Below, one piece after another: positions 1-8,529 of a DNA stretch of 32,584 nt. The position numbers were made by a program, and so were the translations under genes. The first letter of the stretch is position 1. Each line of letters starts with the position of its first letter. Source of the DNA: Roseovarius amoyensis (GTDB lineage: Bacteria; Pseudomonadota; Alphaproteobacteria; Rhodobacterales; Rhodobacteraceae). Below the pieces are notes generated by a model that made no database searches, had not been told where the DNA came from, and saw only the letters and a program-made list of their open reading frames with translations. Where the stretch lies: NCBI RefSeq assembly GCF_003260265.1, contig NZ_QITQ01000027.1, positions 1 to 32,584 of the forward strand, read 5' to 3'.

Positions 1-81
1 GGCAGCAGCCCGGTGTGAATGCCCTTCCTCCACAAAAGCGACAACGCGCTCCCGAAGTGCCATAGGATGCGGTTTACCCAT
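1..81 (-). CDS. IS630-type transposase, N-terminal fragment (cut by window edge)
   Basis: The minus strand reads 27 codons from an ATG at 81 to the window edge, beginning MGKPHPMALRERVV and continuing into a segment rich in E, G, H and R. This resembles the start of the helix-turn-helix DNA-binding region of IS630/Tc1-type transposases from alphaproteobacteria, where a VVAFVEEGHS-like helix is followed by an alanine-rich turn. The catalytic DDE domain would lie outside the window. The gene reads away from the truncated universal stress protein on its right, with only 70 bp between them, so the element's end probably lies in 82-151. Family assignment rests on 27 residues, so it is moderately confident only. 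Confidence 0.6.
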   Translation of the reverse strand, partial: MGKPHPMALRERVVAFVEEGHSHRAAA

Positions 82-211
82 CTCAAACCCCCATATCTGC
101 CCTGCAGACAGAGAATCACAGATCAAGCTTCATGGAAATCCTGAATCGTAAAGATCGCAACTCGCTATAAAGGATGTATTCATCGGCACCACGGCCGAAC
201 GCACGATCAGG

Positions 212-709
212 TTGGTTGGTTGCCCCGTGCTCATGGCCAATGCCCTTGCCGCCGGAAAATATCAGCACGTGATGCAGACGACCGACCTGTCGGATGGCTC
301 TCGTGATGCGCTGCGACGCGTCTCCGATCTCCGGATCGGCGAGAATGCACGCAATACGCTGCTCCATGTCTTCGACGCCCCGGCGCTACAGCTTGTCATG
401 TCGCACACGATGGCCAGGGAAGATCGGCAGAACTATTTGGCCGAGGAACAGAAAGAGGCGTTGCGCCATTTGACCGAGTTCATCGTGAAGGCAAAGATCG
501 GCAACGTTGTGCCGATGGTCCGCCACAGGGCGACAACGGCCCATCACGAGATCATGAAAGCGGCGGAAGAAGAAAAAGCCGACCTGATCGTGCTTTCCAC
601 CCATGGCCGGACCGGGCTTGCCAAACAGCTTATTGGCAGCGTCACGGAAAAGGTCTTGCGAAGCTCCTCGATCGATGTTCTCGCGGTGCCGCCGATACGT
701 GGCGAGTAG
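212..709 (+). CDS. Universal stress protein (UspA family), 5'-truncated tandem form
   Basis: The product belongs to the UspA fold, small cytoplasmic nucleotide-binding stress proteins. The C-terminal half carries the family's ATP-loop pattern: DLIVLSTHG, nine residues, then GS, and an ending like VLAVPP. The first glycine of the usual G-x2-G is replaced by Ser. The open frame extends upstream to 152 without a start codon. There it reads KDVFIGTTAERTIR followed by CPVLM, which is the typical end of a first Usp domain. The gene therefore looks like a tandem two-domain Usp whose first domain is mostly lost. The only starts are TTG at 212 or ATG at 233, neither with a convincing ribosome site. 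The stop at 149-151 lies next to the IS630-type gene, so insertion or deletion at the IS is the likely cause. It is probably a pseudogene, though a single-domain product is possible. Confidence 0.65.
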   Translation: MVGCPVLMANALAAGKYQHVMQTTDLSDGSRDALRRVSDLRIGENARNTLLHVFDAPALQLVMSHTMAREDRQNYLAEEQKEALRHLTEFIVKAKIGNVVPMVRHRATTAHHEIMKAAEEEKADLIVLSTHGRTGLAKQLIGSVTEKVLRSSSIDVLAVPPIRGE

Positions 710-1168
710 GGGGTCAGCAAGCAACCGATTCTGGCAAGGGCGACAGCGGATATGCTTATGTCAGATGCGCTATTGCTCGCATTTGTCCATGGACAGGCAA
801 GTGTGAGATTTCGTTTCGTGGTTCTGCCAGCGATCCCGTGGCGGATGTCGGTGCTGCGCTCATGGTGCAGTATTGTGACCTTCCCGGGTGAAAGGGGCGC
901 GTTTCGCTATCCGGGCAGGGTAGGGTGCCGGCGCCACTGAAAACCATACGGCAATGAATGTTGTGTCGGTCATGAGCGCGTCGGATAGCAGAGCCGCCGG
1001 TTCGTCATCTTCCCGGACGATAGGTGGAGCGGCGCACCATCGAAACCGCCGGTTCCGATCCGGGCTTCTCTGGCAATATCCGGGTCGATCCCGGCCTCTG
1101 GCTTGCCTGAAAGCGAAAGGACGGTTAGCAATTTGCGACGCCTGTCTGAAACCTGAAAGGAAAATGCC
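710..1168. other. Intergenic region, no recognisable gene
   Basis: These 459 bases separate the stress-protein remnant from the TRAP operon. Short open frames are present on both strands, but none has a recognisable domain or a good ribosome site. The promoter for dctP presumably lies in the distal part; no clear -35/-10 pair was identified. A ribosome site, AAAGGAAAATGCC, precedes the ATG at 1169. Confidence 0.5.
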
Positions 1169-2164
1169 ATGTCGAAACTGTTTTCAACATCCCTGCTGTC
1201 CGGTGCTGCGGCGCTGGTCGGGCTGGGTCTTGCCACTGGTGGTGCGCTGGCGCAGACCGAGGTCAAGATCGGCTACGCACTGTCGCCGGATTCCCACTAC
1301 GGCGTCGCCGCCGCCAAATTCGAAGAGGTCGTGGAAGCCGAAACCGACGGCAAGTTCGAATTCAAGCATTTCCCGTCCTCGGGCCTGGGCGGCGAACGCG
1401 AGGTGATCGAGGGGCTGCAAATCGGCACCATCGAGGCAACCATCGTGTCCTCGGGCACGCTCAGCAACTTTGTGCCCGAAACCGGTGTGGTCGACATTCC
1501 GTTCCTGTTTCGTGACCTTGGCCACGCGCGTCGGGTTCTCGACGGCCCGGTCGGCCAGGAAATACTGGTAAAGTTCGACGATGTCGGTCTGCATGCGCTG
1601 GCCTGGGGCGAGCAGGGCTTTCGCCACATCACCAACAACCGCAATCAGATTACTCAGCCCAGCGATGTCGAGGGGCTGAAAATCCGCACCATGGAAAACC
1701 CGGTGCACCTGGAGGCGTTCGAAACCCTGGGCGCTGCGCCGACGCCGATGGCCTGGCCCGAGGTGGTTTCCTCGTTGCAGCAGGGCGTGATCGACGGCCA
1801 GGAAAACCCGCTGTCGGTGATCGTCTCGGTCAAACTGAACGAGGTTCAGAAATACCTCACGCTTTCGGGTCACGTCTATTCGCCCGCCATCCTGCTGGTG
1901 TCCAAGCCCTTTTGGGATGGGCTGAGCGACGAGGACAAGGCGGCGTTTGAAAAGGGCGCGACCGAGGCCGTCGCGGCGATGCGCGCCTTTGTCGACGAGG
2001 TCGAGGAAAGCGGCGTTGCGACGCTGAAGGAACGCGGCATGGATGTGGGTGAACTGTCGCCCGAGCAAAAGGCCGCTTTCCAACAGGCTGTGCAGCCCGC
2101 CTATGAAAGCTACTACGAGCAGTACGACAAGTCCGTGATCGACCGGATCATCGCGACCGAATAA
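1169..2164 (+). CDS. dctP: TRAP transporter solute-binding protein, DctP family
   Basis: This is the periplasmic binding protein of a tripartite ATP-independent periplasmic transporter, which captures an organic acid and delivers it to the DctQM membrane pair. The 331-residue product starts with a signal peptide of about 28 residues ending GGALA before QTEVK. The mature protein shows DctP signatures: a GGEREVIEGLQIGTIEA segment near 74-90, the GLKIRTMENP motif with the conserved carboxylate-binding Arg at about 173, and the WPEVVSSLQQGVIDGQENP stretch. Length and order are normal for the family. dctQ and dctM follow in the same direction, separated from dctP by a strong stem-loop. The substrate is not determinable from sequence, but the Arg motif favours a carboxylate. 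Confidence 0.9.
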   Translation: MSKLFSTSLLSGAAALVGLGLATGGALAQTEVKIGYALSPDSHYGVAAAKFEEVVEAETDGKFEFKHFPSSGLGGEREVIEGLQIGTIEATIVSSGTLSNFVPETGVVDIPFLFRDLGHARRVLDGPVGQEILVKFDDVGLHALAWGEQGFRHITNNRNQITQPSDVEGLKIRTMENPVHLEAFETLGAAPTPMAWPEVVSSLQQGVIDGQENPLSVIVSVKLNEVQKYLTLSGHVYSPAILLVSKPFWDGLSDEDKAAFEKGATEAVAAMRAFVDEVEESGVATLKERGMDVGELSPEQKAAFQQAVQPAYESYYEQYDKSVIDRIIATE

Positions 2165-2172
2165 TGCAGTGC

Positions 2173-2196
2173 CGGGGCGGCGGTTTCGCCGCCCCG
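2173..2196 (+). promoter_or_regulatory. Intercistronic stem-loop between dctP and dctQ
   Basis: A perfect 10-bp stem, CGGGGCGGCG paired with CGCCGCCCCG across a GTTT loop, begins 8 bases after the dctP stop. There is no T-tract after it. It could protect the upstream dctP message from 3' decay or partly limit transcription into dctQM, which would raise binding protein relative to membrane subunits. Equivalent hairpins follow the other two binding-protein genes in this window. Confidence 0.75.
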
Positions 2197-2225
2197 AGCC
2201 ATTGAGAGACGAGGGACCGGCCGCC

Positions 2226-2747
2226 ATGCGAAGGCTTGAACAGGCATTCGTCGCACTGAACAAATGGGCGGTCATTGCCATGCTTGCGGGCATGGCGCTG
2301 GTTGTCGGCGCCAACGTCGCGCTGCGCTATCTGACCAACAATTCCCTGCCGTGGGCGGACGAGGTCGCCCGCTATCTGATGATCTGGATGACGTTCGTCG
2401 GCGCCGGTCTGGCATTGCGGCGGGGCGGCCATGTCGCGATTTCCAACCTTCAGGACGTGCTGCCCACGCGCGCGCAGATCATTCTGCGCACGGGGATCGT
2501 GCTGGCCTTGCTGGCGTTCTTCATCTTCATGATCGTGACGGGGCAGGAATACATGACCCGGATGCAGTATCAGAAGACACCGGCCCTGCGGCTGCCGTTC
2601 ATCTATGTCTATGCGGCCATGCCCATCGGTTTTGCCTTGCTTGGGGTGCATCTGCTGCTGATCGCGCGCGAATTCATCCTTGCGGGTACCTATCGCGATG
2701 CGCCGGGAACCTCTGGAAACCTGCCGACAGGGGCCGCAAGTGGCTGA
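2226..2747 (+). CDS. dctQ: TRAP transporter small permease, DctQ family
   Basis: This is the small integral-membrane subunit of the TRAP transporter, which bridges the binding protein and the large DctM channel subunit. The 173-residue product has four predicted hydrophobic helices, with the family pattern NVALRYLTNNSLPWADEV (about 32-49) and then ARYLMIWMTFVGAGLALRRG. The ATG at 2226 is preferred over an in-frame upstream start near 2169, because GAGGGACC lies at ribosome-site distance and the upstream extension overlaps the hairpin. The stop overlaps the start of dctM by 8 bases, indicating translational coupling. Confidence 0.88.
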   Translation: MRRLEQAFVALNKWAVIAMLAGMALVVGANVALRYLTNNSLPWADEVARYLMIWMTFVGAGLALRRGGHVAISNLQDVLPTRAQIILRTGIVLALLAFFIFMIVTGQEYMTRMQYQKTPALRLPFIYVYAAMPIGFALLGVHLLLIAREFILAGTYRDAPGTSGNLPTGAASG

Positions 2748-4023
2748 GATACTGTTCCCCGCATTGTTCCTGCTGATGGCGCTGGGGTTGCCCGTCGCCT
2801 TTGCCATGGCGATTTCGGTGTTCCTGGCGCTGACCTTTGGCAGCACCTATCCCCATATCGTCGTCGTCAAAGAGATGTTTGCCGGGCTGGATTCGTTTCC
2901 GCTGCTGGCGGTTCCGTTCTTCGTGCTGGCGGCCGAGCTTATGACAGGCGGGGCGATCACCCACCACCTGCTGCGCTTTGCATCGCAGTTCGTCGGCCAT
3001 CTGCGCGGCGGGCTGGGGCACGCCAACGTGATCTCATCGACGTTGTTCGCGGGCATTTCCGGATCGGCGCTGGCCGATGCCGCCGGGCCGGGCGCGATGA
3101 TGATCCGGATGATGGAAAAGGGCGGTTATGATCGCTCCTATGCCGGGGCGCTGACGATTTCCAGCGCCGTGGTCGGGCCGATCATCCCGCCGTCGATCAC
3201 CATGATCATCTATGCCATGCAGGATCAGGAGGTCTCTGTCGGCTCGCTCTTCATGGCCGGGATCGTGCCGGGGCTGCTCATCACCATGGCGATGCTGGGC
3301 ACCAACGCGATCATTGCGCGCCGGCGCGGCTATCGCGGCACCGAGGGCCGCCCCACAGCCGCCGAAATGCTGCGGACGACGGCGATGGCGTTGCCGGCGC
3401 TGATGCTGATCGTGCTGGTGGTGGGGGGCATCCGGTTCGGCATCTTCACCCCTACCGAGGCATCGGTGATCGCGGTCTTCTACGCGCTTGTCTGCGGCAT
3501 GTTTCTTTACCGTTCCCTGCGGCTGCGCGATCTGCCGGACATCTTTCTCGGGGCCGCGCTGATCAGTTCCGCGGTGCTGCTGATCCTGGGCGCGGCGCGG
3601 GCCTTTGCCTGGGTGCTAATCATCGAGGGCATTCCGCAGGATATTGCCGCCACGATCATCGGTTGGGAACTGAGCCCGATCATGTTCCTGCTGGCGGTAA
3701 ACCTGCTATTGCTGGTCTTCGGCCTGTTCATGGACCCGCTGCCGGGGGTGATGATCCTGGTGCCGATCCTGGCGCCGATCAGCCATTCACTGGGGATCGA
3801 CCCCAACCATTTCGCGATCGTGGTGATCGTCAACCTGACAATGGGCCTGACAACACCGCCGGTGGGCGCGCTGATATTCGTCGTCTCGGGCGCGGCGAAC
3901 ATACCGTCCGGCAAGCTGATACGTGAATTGCCACCCTTTTTCATCGCCAGCATCGTGGTGCTGCTGCTGCTGACCTTCATGCCGGCCCTGTCCACCTGGC
4001 TGCCGACTGCCAGCGGCTTTTGA
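2740..4023 (+). CDS. dctM: TRAP transporter large permease, DctM family
   Basis: This is the large membrane subunit that forms the transport path, driven by an ion gradient. The GTG at 2740 (VAEILFPALF...) overlaps the dctQ stop and gives 427 residues, the usual DctM length; the longer frame from 2680 adds 20 non-conserved residues inside dctQ. Multiple hydrophobic helices are visible, with the family motifs GISGSALADAAGPGAMMI and GPIIPPSITMIIYA, and near the end the MGLTTPPVGALIFVV motif. It is the last gene of the dctPQM operon and converges on the potC end with a 50-bp gap. No strong terminator hairpin is visible in that gap. Confidence 0.9.
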   Translation: MAEILFPALFLLMALGLPVAFAMAISVFLALTFGSTYPHIVVVKEMFAGLDSFPLLAVPFFVLAAELMTGGAITHHLLRFASQFVGHLRGGLGHANVISSTLFAGISGSALADAAGPGAMMIRMMEKGGYDRSYAGALTISSAVVGPIIPPSITMIIYAMQDQEVSVGSLFMAGIVPGLLITMAMLGTNAIIARRRGYRGTEGRPTAAEMLRTTAMALPALMLIVLVVGGIRFGIFTPTEASVIAVFYALVCGMFLYRSLRLRDLPDIFLGAALISSAVLLILGAARAFAWVLIIEGIPQDIAATIIGWELSPIMFLLAVNLLLLVFGLFMDPLPGVMILVPILAPISHSLGIDPNHFAIVVIVNLTMGLTTPPVGALIFVVSGAANIPSGKLIRELPPFFIASIVVLLLLTFMPALSTWLPTASGF

Positions 4024-4073
4024 CGGCGCATCTGCACCTGTCTGTGGGAAGGCAGTTCATCCCATTACTTCAC

Positions 4074-4922
4074 TTAGCGGCGCTGGAACAGGATCACGAC
4101 AAGCGCCAGCAAGGACGAGCCCAGCATCAGCAGCAGGGAAACCGCGTTCAAAAGGGGCGTCGAGCCCTCTTTCAGGCGGTCGAACATGGCGATGGTCAGG
4201 GGCGCATCAGAACCCACCAGCATGAGCGTGGTGTTGAAGTTCTCGAAGCTCATCAGGAAGGCCACCACCATGGCCCCGATCATGGCCGGCATCAGGAAGG
4301 GAATGGTGATCGTTCGTACCGCCGTCAGACGCGAGGCCCCGAGGTTCAGCGCGGCCTCTTCCAGCGTGCGGTCGAATTTCTGCAAACGGGCGGTAATAAC
4401 CAGCGTCGCGATTGTCGTGATAAAGGAAAACTGCCCGAGGATGACCAAAAGCAGGCCCGGCCGCAGGGCCTGGATGTCCAGCTTGGCGGCGTTCCAGACC
4501 CCGTTTGCAAGTGTCGAGGAAAAGACCAGGATCGAGATGCCCAGAACGATCCCGGGAATGACCAGCGGCAGCAGCATCAGTACGTAGAGCGCCCCCTTGC
4601 CGCGGAACTCGTAGCGGTTGAACAGAAAGGCGTTGGTGGTTCCCACGCTCACCGACAGCACCGAGACGCATACCGCGACAAAGGCCGAGGTGCCCACGGC
4701 ACGCAGGATGCCGCGTTCGTGAAAGACACCGGTCTGGGGGCTCTTGTCGCCGAAAAACCAGTTCCATGTGAACCCTTCCCACGGCAGGGACGGGAACTGG
4801 CTGTCATTGAAGGCAAAGACCGCGACCACGGTCAGGGGTAGCGCGAGATACAGGAAGAACAGCAGCACATAGCCACCGTAGAGCAGGCGAAAACTCTGGG
4901 ACTGGGGAATGGTAGGGATCAT
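4074..4922 (-). CDS. potC: Polyamine-type ABC transporter permease, PotC family
   Basis: This is the second inner-membrane permease of a spermidine/putrescine-type ABC importer. The 282-residue product has about six hydrophobic helices. It carries the EAA loop that contacts the ATPase, EEAALNLGASRLTAVRTITI, which is well conserved with PotC, as is the N-terminal VVAVFAFNDSQFPSLPWEGF region. It is the last gene of the potD-potA-potB-potC order on this strand. It starts 3 bases after the potB stop, so the two are almost certainly co-translated. Substrate could be a polyamine or a related cationic or small compound; PotC-family sequence alone does not settle this. Confidence 0.88.
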   Translation of the reverse strand: MIPTIPQSQSFRLLYGGYVLLFFLYLALPLTVVAVFAFNDSQFPSLPWEGFTWNWFFGDKSPQTGVFHERGILRAVGTSAFVAVCVSVLSVSVGTTNAFLFNRYEFRGKGALYVLMLLPLVIPGIVLGISILVFSSTLANGVWNAAKLDIQALRPGLLLVILGQFSFITTIATLVITARLQKFDRTLEEAALNLGASRLTAVRTITIPFLMPAMIGAMVVAFLMSFENFNTTLMLVGSDAPLTIAMFDRLKEGSTPLLNAVSLLLMLGSSLLALVVILFQRR

Positions 4923-4925
4923 GGT

Positions 4926-5783
4926 TTACCCCATCGTTTCCTGCAGGGTGCGGCCGGTCAGGCGCAGCATGCCCCAGACAATCACCGACGACAGCACCAG
5001 CAACATGAAGCCGAAGGTCGCGCCGAGTTCCCAGTTGGAGCGCACGATGAACTGGTTGTAGATCATCTCGGTGAACCAGAGGCTGTCCTTGCCGCCCAGC
5101 ATTGTCGGCGTGAGGTAGTTGCCCAGCGACAGCATGAACACCACGATGCAGCCGGAAACGATCCCCGGCATGGCATGGGGGATGATGATCTCGCGCAGGA
5201 CCGAAATGCCGCCGCCGCCAAGGTCATAGCCCGCCTCGACCACGCTGTCGTCCAGGCTTTCCAGCGTCGTGACCAGCGGCACCACCATGAACAGCATCGA
5301 GGTATAGACCAGCCCCACCATCATGGCGGCGTCGTTGTACAGCATCTCGACCGGTTGATCGGCCAGCCCGGCCCATTGCAGAAGGTTCGAGATCAGGCCG
5401 GTCTCGCGCAGCAGGATCATCCAGCCGAAGGTGCGCACCAGTTCCGAGACGTAGAACGGGATCAGGCACAGCATGAACAGCACCTGCTGCAACCTGCCCC
5501 GGGCCATCTTGGCGATATAGTAGGCAACCGGAAAGGCGATCACCAAGGTGATCGCCGTGGCGAGAACGGACATGACCGCCGTTCGCCAGAAGGTTCTGAG
5601 GTAAAGCGGCTCTGTCAGGGCCTTTTGGTATTGCGCCAGGCTGGGTTCGTAGACGCCAAAGCTGATGCGTTCGCGCAGCGAGATCAGCAGCATGTCGATA
5701 TGCGGAATGATGATCAACAGCCCGAGCCACAGTACGAGCGGCGTCAGCAGCAGGACAAAGCCGATCCGGGCGTGAGAGCGCAT
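4926..5783 (-). CDS. potB: Polyamine-type ABC transporter permease, PotB family
   Basis: This is the first permease subunit of the PotABCD-type importer. From the ATG at 5783 the product is 285 residues, starting MRSHARIGFVLLLTP with a membrane helix immediately after. The PotB-type EAA loop (VVEAGYDLGGGGISVLREIIIP) is present in the second half, followed by GIVSGCIVVFMLSLGNYLTP. The start at 5783 overlaps the potA stop as TGATG and has a GGGGGCGA ribosome site. An in-frame ATG at 5804 would add seven residues inside potA and is the alternative. Together with PotC it forms the transmembrane channel energised by PotA. Confidence 0.87.
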   Translation of the reverse strand: MRSHARIGFVLLLTPLVLWLGLLIIIPHIDMLLISLRERISFGVYEPSLAQYQKALTEPLYLRTFWRTAVMSVLATAITLVIAFPVAYYIAKMARGRLQQVLFMLCLIPFYVSELVRTFGWMILLRETGLISNLLQWAGLADQPVEMLYNDAAMMVGLVYTSMLFMVVPLVTTLESLDDSVVEAGYDLGGGGISVLREIIIPHAMPGIVSGCIVVFMLSLGNYLTPTMLGGKDSLWFTEMIYNQFIVRSNWELGATFGFMLLVLSSVIVWGMLRLTGRTLQETMG

Positions 5784-6874
5784 CAATCGCCCCCGCCAAA
5801 GCATATCGCCTGGGCCGCGCGCCAGCCGATGTGCACCGTGGCGCCGCGTTCCATGCTGGCGAATTCGCCGGTCTGGGGCAGGGTGACCTCAAGGGTTTCG
5901 CCGGCATCGTCCTCGACCAGAACGCGGGACGCCGCGCCATTGAAAAGAATGCTCGTCACCTTGCCCTGCAAGCGGTTGTCGAAATCGGACAGCGCGGCGT
6001 CGCTGGCGGCAAGGTGGATCGATTCCGGCCGGACGAAGATTTCCGCCGCGTCGCCCTTGGACAGGGTGCCCGACCCCGTCGCGCGCATCGCAAGGCCGGT
6101 TTCCGTCCGCATTTCCAGCATCGCGCCCTCGACGCGTTCGATGCGGCCCTTCCAGCGGTTTGCCTCTCCGATAAAGCCGGCGACAAAGGGCGTTTGGGGG
6201 CGGTAATACAGGTCCTGGCCCGTTCCGACCTGCTCGAACCGACCGGCGTTCATGACGGCGATCTGGTCGGACATCACCAGGGCCTCGGACTGGTCGTGAG
6301 TGATGTAGACGAAAGTCGTGTCGAACTCTGCCTGAAGCGCCTTCAACTCGATTTTCATGTGTTCGCGCAGCTTCAGGTCAAGCGCACCCAGGGGTTCGTC
6401 AAGCAGCAGAACGTCGGGTTCCAGAACCATGCAGCGCGCGATGGCGACACGCTGTTTCTGTCCCCCGGACAGTTCGTCTACCTTGCGGGCGCCGATGCCG
6501 GGCAGGCCGATGCGTTCCAGCGCCTCGTCTACCTTGCGGGCGATCTGGTCCCGGGCCATGCCCTTTCGCCGCAACCCGTAGCCGATGTTGTCCGCGATGG
6601 TCATCATGGGAAAGAGCGCGAGATGCTGGAACACCATGTTCACCGGCCGCTTGTTCGGCGGCGTGTCCAGGACCGTCCCGCCCTTGATCCGGATGTCGCC
6701 CGAGGTGGGCTCCAGAAACCCGGCGATCATCCGCATGATCGTCGTCTTGCCGCAGCCCGAAGGCCCGAGGATCGAAAAGAAACTGCCCGGGGGCACGCAA
6801 AAGGACACGTTGTCGACGGCGGTGGTCGCGCCAAAGCGTTTCACCAGGTCGACGCATTCAAGATCAGGGGTCAT
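5783..6874 (-). CDS. potA: Polyamine-type ABC transporter ATP-binding protein, PotA family
   Basis: This is the cytoplasmic ATPase of the importer. All ABC motifs are intact: Walker A GPSGCGKTT (37-45), Q-loop VFQH (near 83), signature LSGGQKQRVAIAR (135-147), Walker B VLLLDEPLGALD (155-166) and the switch histidine in ITHDQSEAL (near 193). The C-terminal 120 or so residues form the TOBE-type regulatory domain typical of PotA/CysA/MalK ATPases, containing FVRPESIHLA. At 363 residues it has the expected length. It follows potD after a stem-loop and overlaps potB by the TGATG junction. Confidence 0.92.
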   Translation of the reverse strand: MTPDLECVDLVKRFGATTAVDNVSFCVPPGSFFSILGPSGCGKTTIMRMIAGFLEPTSGDIRIKGGTVLDTPPNKRPVNMVFQHLALFPMMTIADNIGYGLRRKGMARDQIARKVDEALERIGLPGIGARKVDELSGGQKQRVAIARCMVLEPDVLLLDEPLGALDLKLREHMKIELKALQAEFDTTFVYITHDQSEALVMSDQIAVMNAGRFEQVGTGQDLYYRPQTPFVAGFIGEANRWKGRIERVEGAMLEMRTETGLAMRATGSGTLSKGDAAEIFVRPESIHLAASDAALSDFDNRLQGKVTSILFNGAASRVLVEDDAGETLEVTLPQTGEFASMERGATVHIGWRAAQAICFGGGD

Positions 6875-6893
6875 GCAGGGGCCAAAAAATATG

Positions 6894-6917
6894 GCGGCAC
6901 CCCGTCAAGGGTGCCGC
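6894..6917 (-). terminator. Stem-loop with T-tract between potD and potA (possible attenuator)
   Basis: A perfect 9-bp inverted repeat, GCGGCACCC and GGGTGCCGC, is separated by six bases. On the minus strand it is followed by CATATTTTTT, and on the plus strand by GTTTTTGTT, so it looks like a bidirectional intrinsic terminator. It lies inside the pot operon just after the potD stop. Partial termination here would yield more PotD than PotABC. Confidence 0.75.
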
Positions 6918-6932
6918 GTTTTTGTTGGGGGC

Positions 6933-7997
6933 TCAGTTGGCGGCCTGAACGCGGTCCAGGACGTCACCTTCGATGGCTTCCAGGCCGGCGGGAACCGGAG
7001 GATACCATTTGATGTTGTCGATCGCTTCGATCGGAAAGCTGGCCTGGTACTTGGCCTTCAGCGCCTCCTCGGCGTGTTCTTCGGCCCCTGCGGATGCGGT
7101 GAAGTTGCCGGCCGACGCGGTGATCATCGCCGCGATCTTTGGCTGCATCACGAAGTTGATCCAGTCATAGGCGGCGTCATCGGCCTGGCCCTTGGCCGGC
7201 AGGACGAAAGTGTCGATCCAGCCCAGAGCACCGGATGCCGGTGCCACGAAGGTGATGTCGGCGTTGTCGTCGTTCAGCTTCCAGCCGCCCGTGTCCCAGG
7301 CCATCGAGGCCACGACCTCGCCAGAGCGCATCAGGTTCATCAACTCGTCGCCGCCGCTCCAGTAGGTTTTTACGTTGGATTTGCACTCGGTGAGCTTGGC
7401 TTCGACCTTTTCCATGATTTCCTTGTATTTGGCTTCGTCGTCATAGGCGGCGAAGGGGTCTTCGCCCAGCGCGAAGGCAAAGCCGATCAGGGTTGGTCGC
7501 TTCAGCCGGTAGGAAACCTTGCCCGCCAGTGCCGGGTCGCACAAGTCAGTGTAGTCCTTGACCACGTCACCCGCCTCGGCCGTGTTCATCACCAGGCCGG
7601 AGGTGCCCCAGACATGCGGCACACCGTAAACTACGCCGTTTACCGTGGTGTTGGCCATCGTGGCGGCCAGCATCGAGGGGATGAACAGCGACTCGTCCAG
7701 CTTCGAGACGTCGATGGGCTTGTAGATGCCGAATTCCATCTGCGGACCCATGATCCGGTCCTGCGAAGGCTGGGCGAGGTCAAAGCCGCCACCGCCGGTC
7801 GCACGCAGCTTGGCGATCATCTCTTCGTTGTTGGATTTGGTCACCTCGACCGTATGGCCGGTCTGTTCCTCGAACATCTCGACAACGTCGTCGGGGGCAT
7901 AGCCGCCCCAGGTCAGGAGCCGGAGGGTGTCTGCGGTGGCTGTCTGCGCAAGGCCCAGAATGGCCAGGCAGGTTGTCGCAAGCATTGTCTTTTTCAT
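6933..7997 (-). CDS. potD: Polyamine-type ABC transporter substrate-binding protein, PotD family
   Basis: This is the periplasmic binding protein of the importer, 354 residues from the ATG at 7997. That start is chosen because AGAGAGGAAGACC forms a strong ribosome site and the protein then begins MKKTMLATTCLAILGL, a standard signal peptide cleaved after about residue 22 (TATA before DTLRLL). The mature start LRLLTWGGYAPDDVVEMFEE matches PotD/PotF-type proteins, as do the GGGFDLAQPS and MRSGEVVASMAWDTGGW segments. A longer frame to 8024 lacks support. It is the first gene of the operon, so its promoter lies between 7998 and about 8100. Confidence 0.9.
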   Translation of the reverse strand: MKKTMLATTCLAILGLAQTATADTLRLLTWGGYAPDDVVEMFEEQTGHTVEVTKSNNEEMIAKLRATGGGGFDLAQPSQDRIMGPQMEFGIYKPIDVSKLDESLFIPSMLAATMANTTVNGVVYGVPHVWGTSGLVMNTAEAGDVVKDYTDLCDPALAGKVSYRLKRPTLIGFAFALGEDPFAAYDDEAKYKEIMEKVEAKLTECKSNVKTYWSGGDELMNLMRSGEVVASMAWDTGGWKLNDDNADITFVAPASGALGWIDTFVLPAKGQADDAAYDWINFVMQPKIAAMITASAGNFTASAGAEEHAEEALKAKYQASFPIEAIDNIKWYPPVPAGLEAIEGDVLDRVQAAN

Positions 7998-8472
7998 GGT
8001 CTTCCTCTCTGATGAACGGATCACCTTGCTGCAGGATGCTCAGCATTTATCAATTGGTCAAACTCTTTGGCACGCAGGCGCTTCATCTTTCATGATTATT
8101 ACACGTTTATGACAAGGCCTTTGCCTGACCACCGTTTTTCGTGACCAGCGTCGCATCGCACACGCAATGCGTCATCAGGTTGCGGCCTTGACCTGCGAGC
8201 GGAACACGTCAGCACGAACCGGTGCAACCGGCATTATCGGACCATTCAGCGTACCATTGTTTTCGGTCGCATGTCGAAGGTAAGTCGGAATGCCTGCAAA
8301 GAGCACGGTTTCCGGTCGAACCTCGGAACCGAAGAACAGCTTCGTCGCATCGCCGGTGATCGCGGCCGCGGCTGGGTTGTCGGGCGTTCCAGCATAAAGC
8401 CGGGGGTGGTTCACAACTGTATGGTCGCGATCTCAGAATAGGGCGGTCATCTGGCGTTGAGTCAAATATAAG
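7998..8472. other. Intergenic region upstream of potD, no confident gene
   Basis: This region must hold the potD promoter (minus strand). A candidate -35 TTGACC reads on the minus strand at about 8057-8052, but its -10 is poor. A GTG-initiated minus-strand frame of 79 codons (8175-8414) begins HPRLYAGTPDNPAA, which faintly recalls the N-terminus of an acyl-CoA synthetase. It has no recognisable motif and no ribosome site, so it is not called as a gene. It may be debris from the same event that truncated the ligase remnant at 8521. Confidence 0.4.
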
Positions 8473-8529
8473 TGAATAATGATTCACTGGTCATTTATAT
8501 TTGACCAACAAGCCGTTCATGATAACTAT
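8461..8529 (+). promoter_or_regulatory. Shared operator and sigma70-type promoter, copy 1
   Basis: The palindrome TGAAT-AATG-ATTCA lies at 8473-8486, followed after four bases by TCATTT (8491-8496). A -35 TTGACC at 8501-8506 and -10 AACTAT at 8524-8529 are separated by 17 bp. The whole is framed by a longer 11-bp inverted repeat, GTCAAATATAA (8461-8471) and TTATATTTGAC (8495-8505). The same element, with nearly identical spacing to the -35 box, occurs at 19533 and 24661. It is a probable binding site for a TetR-family repressor, possibly the one encoded at 31520. It would drive the ligase remnant and the MmgE/PrpD and CaiB genes downstream. Confidence 0.75.

Noticed and set aside
1184..2314. 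Long open frame on the minus strand opposite dctP (376 codons)
   Set aside because: It is the antisense shadow of a clear dctP gene, with composition typical of high-GC reverse frames and no domain.
6894..6917. Hairpin as the terminator of a plus-strand transcript
   Set aside because: No plus-strand gene ends here; the minus-strand reading between potD and potA is the meaningful one.
5831..7012. Long plus-strand frame of 393 codons opposite potA
   Set aside because: It lies antisense to an ATPase with all motifs intact; no recognisable domain.
8175..8414. Minus-strand frame of 79 codons starting HPRLYAGTPDNPAA
   Set aside because: It faintly recalls a ligase N-terminus but has no motif, no ribosome site and a GTG start; kept only as a remark in the intergenic entry.
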